In this document: positions 58,928-64,000 of the stretch, in pieces
Numbering within the stretch: the first letter of the stretch is position 1
Layout: every line of letters starts with the position of its first letter
NCBI RefSeq assembly: GCF_003721595.1
Contig: NZ_RJJR01000013.1
Coordinates: 124,001-188,000, forward strand
Length of the DNA: 64,000 nt
Direction of reading: 5' to 3'
DNA from: Hanamia caeni
GTDB taxonomy: Bacteria; Bacteroidota; Bacteroidia; Chitinophagales; Chitinophagaceae
Notes under the pieces: model-generated
Told to the model about the DNA's origin: nothing
Databases searched by the model: none
Seen by the model: the letters and a program-made list of their open reading frames with translations, nothing else
Position numbers and translations under genes: made by a program

Positions 58928-59215
58928 ATGCAGTTTAAAGAATTAGACCCCATATTGCATTCTCAGTTGCGGCTGGCGGTAATGTCGATTTTAGTCAGTA
59001 TAAAAGAAGCGGAGTTTTCATCTCTCAAAGAGAAAACAAATGCTACTTCGGGTAACCTAAGCGTTCAAATCAGTAAATTAAAAGAAGCAGGTTATATCGA
59101 AATTCAAAAACAATTCAATAATAACTATCCACAAACCCTGTGTAAAATAACCCCCCTTGGCAAAGAAGCTTTTGAGAATTATGTAAAGGCCTTGCAATCT
59201 TACATGAACCTGTAA
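58928..59215 (+). CDS. Small winged-helix transcriptional regulator
   Basis: 95 residues. HTH pattern LHSQLRLAVMSILVSIKEAEFSSLKEKTNATSGNLSVQISKLKEAGYIEIQKQF, typical of the HTH_34/MarR-like family, then a wing and C-terminal dimer helix. Likely controls the neighbouring 2TM and exported genes or the downstream amt; unproven. Confidence 0.85.
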   Translation: MQFKELDPILHSQLRLAVMSILVSIKEAEFSSLKEKTNATSGNLSVQISKLKEAGYIEIQKQFNNNYPQTLCKITPLGKEAFENYVKALQSYMNL

Positions 59216-59397
59216 AATGAGATTTCGAATATTTATTGCTCCACTATAAACAAATTATATAAATTAATATGTTTTAAATATAAAAGAAAATAGCCTGTAA
59301 TTCATTTCAGTATAGCTAAAATATTACATTAAATAAATAAAAATATATTTTTTTTGTTTGTTTTTTGGATTATTCGTTTAGTTTTGATTAAAATTAA

Positions 59398-60795
59398 ATG
59401 GATATGAAAAAAATTAATCTGTCTAAAGTTATTCCTTTTGGAGTTTTAATGTTAATTGCCTGCGTTGCATTATTTGTTCCTTCCCTTCCCGAATTTAATG
59501 GTAAAGGCCAATATGTTCCGGCAGATATGACCTGGTTATTAATTGCCACTGCTCTCGTTTTCTTAATGACTCCCGGCCTTGCATTTTTTTACGGAGGAAT
59601 GGTTCACAGAAAGAACGTGCTCTCGACCATGATTAAGAGTTTTGTGGCTGCGGGCATAGTGAGCGTTTTATGGATAACAGTAGGGTATAGTCTTGCTTTT
59701 GGAGATTCGATCGGAGGCGTAATCGGGAATCCCTTCACACATATTTTTTTCAAAGGAGTAAATTCAGGTCAGCCCTGGAGCCTGGCGCCGACTATCCCTT
59801 TATTATTGTTTGCTCTTTTTCAATTGATGTTTGCCATCATTACACCCAGCCTGGTGGTGGGAGCTGTGGCAGAAAGAACAAGGTTTTCTTCTTACGTGCT
59901 TTTTATTGTCCTGTTCAGCCTGTTTGTGTATGCGCCCATTGCTCACTGGACATGGAATCCTGAAGGATTTTTATTTAAAATGGGAATCCTCGACTTTGCC
60001 GGCGGAACTGTAGTTCACATTTCAGCAGGATGCGCTGCCCTCGCTGGAGCCATCGTTTTAAAAAGAAGAAAGGTACACATAGAACATAAAGAAATTCCGC
60101 CCGCAAATATTCCCTATGTACTAATTGGAACTGGCCTTTTATGGTTCGGCTGGTTTGGTTTTAATGCTGGTTCTGCCATGGCAGCCAACCATTTGGCCGT
60201 TTCTGCTTTTGCCACTACTAATACTTCTGCCGCCGCCGCTGGTTTAGCCTGGATGTTTTTTGATCTTTTGAGGGGGAAAAAACCTTCGGTTCTCGGTTTC
60301 TGTATTGGCGCCGTGGTAGGCCTGGTTGCTATCACACCTGCGTCAGGCTATGTAGCCATTCCCCAAAGTATTTTTATTGGAGTAGTAGCCGCTGTAATTT
60401 CAAACATAGCTATTTATTATAAATCCAAATCTCCTTTGGATGATACCTTGGATGTGTTTCCCTGCCACGGTATCGGCGGCATTGTAGGCATGATTCTTAC
60501 AGGAATTTTTGCTACCAAAACCGTGAATGCCGGCGGTAATGATGGCTTATTTTATGGAAATCCAACATTTTTCTTCACTCAATTAAAAGGATTGGGCATT
60601 GTAGTAGCCTATAGTTTTGCCTCTTCCTACGCTATTTTCAAATTCATCAATTGGATAATGCCTATGCGGGTAAGCGAAGAAGATGAAGAATTAGGATTAG
60701 ATGCCACTCAGCATGACGAGAAATATTTCCAGGGCACTTTGCTGGTAAAGCAGAATGGCATTTTACACATCGAAGAAAATACCATAGAACTTTAA
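59398..60795 (+). CDS. amt: Ammonium transporter
   Basis: 465 residues, 11 TM segments after a signal-like N-terminus. Conserved Amt features: DMTWLLIATALVFLMTPGLAFFYGGMVHRKNVLSTM, VYAPIAHWTWNPEG, DFAGGTVVHISAG, GFNAGSAMAAN, and CHGIGGIVGMILTGIFA with pore His. C-terminal tail ends HIEENTIEL. ATG 59404 is an alternative start. No glnK/P-II gene adjoins; the next gene is a barrel porin. Confidence 0.93.
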   Translation: MDMKKINLSKVIPFGVLMLIACVALFVPSLPEFNGKGQYVPADMTWLLIATALVFLMTPGLAFFYGGMVHRKNVLSTMIKSFVAAGIVSVLWITVGYSLAFGDSIGGVIGNPFTHIFFKGVNSGQPWSLAPTIPLLLFALFQLMFAIITPSLVVGAVAERTRFSSYVLFIVLFSLFVYAPIAHWTWNPEGFLFKMGILDFAGGTVVHISAGCAALAGAIVLKRRKVHIEHKEIPPANIPYVLIGTGLLWFGWFGFNAGSAMAANHLAVSAFATTNTSAAAAGLAWMFFDLLRGKKPSVLGFCIGAVVGLVAITPASGYVAIPQSIFIGVVAAVISNIAIYYKSKSPLDDTLDVFPCHGIGGIVGMILTGIFATKTVNAGGNDGLFYGNPTFFFTQLKGLGIVVAYSFASSYAIFKFINWIMPMRVSEEDEELGLDATQHDEKYFQGTLLVKQNGILHIEENTIEL

Positions 60796-60830
60796 ATCAT
60801 TCTATTTTTTCATTTTTAAATAATTATTCA

Positions 60831-61880
60831 ATGCTGACAAAAATTGGCCCGGCCATCTTTTGCCTGGTAGCATTTACAAGTGCAAAAGGTCAAGACACGA
60901 CGAAAAATGCTTTTTTTAAATTTTCAGGAAGTGCTGATGCATATTACAGGTATGATTTTAATAATCCCGAAAAGCCATTTAATAATTTTACGAGCTTCAC
61001 TAATTCACAGAATTCATTTGAGTTGGGAAGCGTATCCTTCAAGGCCGAACACAACGTAGGCAAAGTGGGGATGCTTGCTGATATTGGTTTTGGAAAAAGA
61101 GCAGAAGAGTTTTCCTATAATGATGAAAAATCCTCAATTGCCATTAAACAATTGTATGTTACTTACTCACCTTCCCCGAAAATAAAACTGACAATGGGCA
61201 GTTGGGCTACCCATGTTGGTTATGAATCAGTAGATGCGTATGCTAATAGAAATTACAGCATGAGTTATCTTTTTTCCTATGGCCCCTTTTTTCATACCGG
61301 GTTAAAAGCGGATATTTCTTTGTCCGGAAAGTCGAATTTAATGATTGGAGTGGCCAATCCTTCTGACTTGAAATATGCCAGCAATCTTCCAAAAATGATA
61401 ATTGGCCAATTTTCAACTTCTACCAAAGATGACAAAGTAAAGCTGGCTATCAATTACCAGGGCGGAAAAAATAACGATTCAGCAAAGCTTTACCAGGGCG
61501 ATGTGGTAGTTAATTATTCCATTGCGCAAAAATGGAGCCTGGGATATAATGGCTCTGTTCAATGGCGGAAAGGAAAACAATTTGACAAATGGGATGCCTC
61601 TAAAAGCTGGTACGGCAATGCATTGTACATAAATTCAAGTCCCAATAGCTGGCTAGCATTTTGCCTGCGTACAGAACTTTTCAATGACAATAAAAATGTG
61701 CTCGGATTTGATGATTCTATTTTTGAGACCACGTTTTCAACTAATTTCATTATTGATAACCTTACCATTATTCCTGAAATACGATTTGAAAGCGCCGGAA
61801 AAAAGATTTATTCAAAGCAAAATGGCGACGGCATAAATAAAACCGGAAATTTTTTACTGGCGGTGGTGTATCATTTTTAA
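60831..61880 (+). CDS. Outer-membrane porin (BBP2/OmpL-like)
   Basis: 349 residues with signal peptide MLTKIGPAIFCLVAFTSAKG. Strand pattern and motifs SVSFKAEHNVGKVGMLADIGFGKR, LTMGSWATHVGYESVDAYANRNYSMSYLFSYGPFFHTGLKADI and FLLAVVYHF terminal strand match putative beta-barrel porin-2 proteins. 35 nt after amt, so it probably feeds ammonium or small substrates to it. Confidence 0.8.
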   Translation: MLTKIGPAIFCLVAFTSAKGQDTTKNAFFKFSGSADAYYRYDFNNPEKPFNNFTSFTNSQNSFELGSVSFKAEHNVGKVGMLADIGFGKRAEEFSYNDEKSSIAIKQLYVTYSPSPKIKLTMGSWATHVGYESVDAYANRNYSMSYLFSYGPFFHTGLKADISLSGKSNLMIGVANPSDLKYASNLPKMIIGQFSTSTKDDKVKLAINYQGGKNNDSAKLYQGDVVVNYSIAQKWSLGYNGSVQWRKGKQFDKWDASKSWYGNALYINSSPNSWLAFCLRTELFNDNKNVLGFDDSIFETTFSTNFIIDNLTIIPEIRFESAGKKIYSKQNGDGINKTGNFLLAVVYHF

Positions 61881-62035
61881 TCTTCCCATGCCCCAAAAAA
61901 AAATGATGGTATTTGCTCGTCTGCTGTAAATATGAAAGAATTAATTTTCCTATTATATCGTCGCATTCGGATTGACATTGGATAAAAACAATCATTTAGG
62001 AATTGAGCCTGGTCTTTTAAAGTTCCGGTGTAGGT

Positions 62036-64000
62036 TTATTTTTCCAGTTGCAGTTGCATTCTCTTTACGCGCTCCTCCAGCTTTTCTGACGAAAGGTCTT
62101 CACGCATGCTGTCAACTTTTATCGGGAAGCAAAAAGGAGTGAGTCTTTTTGGAAAAGTAATAATAATTTTTCCCTGTTGAATTCTTTCCAGCATATCGTG
62201 CAGGCGCTGTTCTTCCATTTGTTGTTCCATCACTTCGTTGTACGCCTGCCGCAACAGGAGATTATGCGGGTCATATTCTGAAAATACATTAAACAGGAGC
62301 GAAGCCGAAGATTGCAGATGGCGTGCTTTCTTCTGCTCGCCGGGGAATCCCTGGAAAATTAATCCTCCAATTACGGCGATATCACGGAATTTTCTTTTCG
62401 CCATTTCCACGCTGTTAAGGCTGCGCCGGATATCTTCAAATAAATTAGCAGGCGAAAAAAGTGTGTACGCGTTACTGTCATCCAGGGGAATTGGCTGATC
62501 ACTCAGCAATTCAAAGCCGTAATCGTTCATCGCAAATGAAAACGTAATAGGGATGATTAAGCTGATGCGGTACGCCAACACCGCTGCCATGGCTTCGTGT
62601 ACCAATCTCCCTTCAAAGGGAAAAACAAAAAGATGAAAGCCATCATTGGTTTCAATGTGTTCAATTAATAATTCATTGCGCTTTGGAATATGAGAAAGAT
62701 ATTCCTGCAATTCAAAAAGTGGCTTTAGAATTTTCAACTCTTCTTCTTTTTCAACGCTCAATTTATCATTTTCAATTCCTAAGCCTGCTTCATCAAATTT
62801 TTTGCGAAGCATAAAACCGAGATTGGCTGAAAGCGGCATTCTTCCTCCCTGCCAACTCGGTATGCGGGCCTTCTTTGCATTTGATTTTCTCACGACGCAC
62901 GTCATATCTTTTATCATCACAAATTCAAGTGTTCTTCCGGCCAAGGTAAAGACATCGCCTGGCTGCATTCCGGCGATAAACCATTCTTCGATAACGCCGA
63001 CATAGCCCCCACTGATAAATTTTACTTTCATCATTGGGTCGCTCACGATTGTTCCTATATGCATGCGATGTCGCATCGCCATTCTTCGGTTATTGATTTT
63101 ATAAAGGCCATCGATAATTTCAATTTTTTTAAAATCGTCATATTGTTGCAATGCCACGCCTCCTGCAGTTGCAAAGTGCAGGATTTGCTGCCATTCTTCC
63201 GTTGTTAGGTATTGGTAACAGTAAGTGGATTTGATTTCTTTAAAAACAATTTCAGGGTAAAACCCATCTGAAATAGCAAGCGTACTCAGGTACTGGATAA
63301 GCACATCAAAGCATAATAAGCGCGGCTCACGTGCTTCTATCAGCTTAATTTCCGTTGCTTCTTTTAATGCAGCAGCTTCGATTAATTCCAATGAGTGTGT
63401 TGGTAAAAAATAAATTTTACTGACTTCACCCGGCCGGTGCCCGCTTCTTCCGGCTCTTTGTAAAAATCTTGCGACGCCTTTGGGTGAACCCACCTGGATC
63501 ACGGTTTCAACGGGACGAAAATCAACACCAAGATCCAGGCTGGCAGTGCATACTACCGCTTTTAATTTCCCGGTGTGCAGATTTTCTTCCACCCAGAAAC
63601 GAAGATCCTGCTCGATACTTCCATGATGCAAAGCGATAGATCCGGCGAGGTCCGGACAAGCATTTAACAAAGCCTGGTACCACATTTCGCTCATGCCACG
63701 TGTGTTGATAAAAATAAGCGTGGTCTTGCTTTTCATGATGATTGGAATTACTTTTTCAACCAGCTTAATTCCAAGATGGCCTGCCCATGGATACTTTTCA
63801 ATTTCATCAGGAAAAATGGATTCGATTTGAATCGGCTTATTAATTACAGCAGTAACTGTTTTAAAATCTTTTTGCGTTAAACCGATTTGCGAAAGAGAAG
63901 AAAGCAATACTTCCTGCGCCTGTTTAAGATTTCCAATGGTGGCGCTAATGCCCCAAACATTTAATGCAGAAGGCTGAATGCTGAACGCTGAAGGCCTTGA
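62036..64000 (-). CDS. Ligase-associated DEXH-box helicase, Lhr-like (5' end outside window)
   Basis: The frame is open to the window edge, so the N-terminal ATPase motifs (Walker A, DEVH) lie outside. Visible: motif III (NVWGISATIGN, at the edge), helicase C with TLIFINTRGMSEMWYQALL, VCTASLDLGVDF, QRAGRSGHRPGEVSKIYFLP, and Lhr winged-helix and core C-terminal domains. It resembles the 'ligase-associated DNA damage response' helicase. No ligase, exonuclease or phosphoesterase gene is downstream in the window. The stretch just before NVWGISATIGN (codons of 63961-64000) is made of imperfect GCTGAAGGC-like repeats and looks inserted. Confidence 0.88.
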   Translation of the reverse strand, partial: SRPSAFSIQPSALNVWGISATIGNLKQAQEVLLSSLSQIGLTQKDFKTVTAVINKPIQIESIFPDEIEKYPWAGHLGIKLVEKVIPIIMKSKTTLIFINTRGMSEMWYQALLNACPDLAGSIALHHGSIEQDLRFWVEENLHTGKLKAVVCTASLDLGVDFRPVETVIQVGSPKGVARFLQRAGRSGHRPGEVSKIYFLPTHSLELIEAAALKEATEIKLIEAREPRLLCFDVLIQYLSTLAISDGFYPEIVFKEIKSTYCYQYLTTEEWQQILHFATAGGVALQQYDDFKKIEIIDGLYKINNRRMAMRHRMHIGTIVSDPMMKVKFISGGYVGVIEEWFIAGMQPGDVFTLAGRTLEFVMIKDMTCVVRKSNAKKARIPSWQGGRMPLSANLGFMLRKKFDEAGLGIENDKLSVEKEEELKILKPLFELQEYLSHIPKRNELLIEHIETNDGFHLFVFPFEGRLVHEAMAAVLAYRISLIIPITFSFAMNDYGFELLSDQPIPLDDSNAYTLFSPANLFEDIRRSLNSVEMAKRKFRDIAVIGGLIFQGFPGEQKKARHLQSSASLLFNVFSEYDPHNLLLRQAYNEVMEQQMEEQRLHDMLERIQQGKIIITFPKRLTPFCFPIKVDSMREDLSSEKLEERVKRMQLQLEK

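Noticed and set aside
1..64000. CRISPR arrays, IS elements or prophage
   Set aside because: No regularly spaced direct repeats, transposase, integrase or phage structural gene seen in the translated sequence.

Overview
The window looks like a chromosomal segment of an aerobic Bacteroidota bacterium, most plausibly from the Chitinophagaceae or a close relative. The reasons are a type IX secretion gene (porT) overlapping ubiE, many SusC/PorT-like outer-membrane proteins, DUF4369/TlpA thioredoxin proteins, a BatD homologue, few Shine-Dalgarno sequences, and repeated TAnnTTTG-type -7 promoter elements, the known Bacteroidota promoter signature. The family assignment is inference. I see no rRNA operon, insertion sequence, prophage or CRISPR array; most genes are core housekeeping genes separated by short intergenic regions.

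Layout. 1-1750: the end of an ECF sigma factor, a one-TM anti-sigma candidate and two Spy/CnrX-like envelope proteins, closed by a terminator. 1798-6221: engB, ubiE-porT, a PAP2-like membrane protein and rpoN. 6533-9318: gatB, a TlpA-like lipoprotein and a 57-residue membrane peptide gene. 9600-12549: rplM-rpsI-rpsB-tsf with two structured leaders. 12640-18657: a large exported protein with a caspase-like His/Cys pair, a DUF4197 protein, eno-divIC, a 77-residue protein and nth. 18665-24450: an orphan 2-oxoacid:ferredoxin oxidoreductase alpha chain, a small degenerate zinc-ribbon-like protein, a barrel protein and gyrB. 24544-24793: tRNA-Asn with its promoter and terminator and a partial upstream copy of itself. 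25019-29202: a double DUF1080 hydrolase, a Pro/Thr-rich exported protein, UspA and a patatin phospholipase. 29230-31786: atpHFEB without atpA or atpG. 31906-43710: yidD, two exported proteins of unknown role, an SDR/GH63 sugar pair, rlmD, a thioredoxin/parvulin envelope pair and a barrel protein. 43806-45450: metF and a NicO/UreH-like membrane protein. 45534-45772: a free-standing structured RNA with tRNA ends. 45845-55030: Lrp, DinB-like, HAD nucleotidase, SDR, BatD, GH106 and radA. 55534-61880: a TonB-dependent receptor, small membrane, exported and regulator genes, and an amt-porin pair. 62036-64000: the C-terminal two thirds of a ligase-associated DEXH helicase.

Working together. Envelope biogenesis dominates the accessory genes: sigma/anti-sigma/periplasmic sensor, PorT, BatD, parvulin, TlpA-like reductases and several barrels. 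Carbohydrate genes (GH63+SDR, GH106, DUF1080) suggest a saprophytic sugar metabolism. The clearest unexplained object is the RNA at 45574-45742 (minus). It has a complete tRNA-like acceptor stem, D-arm, anticodon arm and T-arm, a roughly 97-nt structured insertion where the variable loop should be, and its own promoter and terminator.
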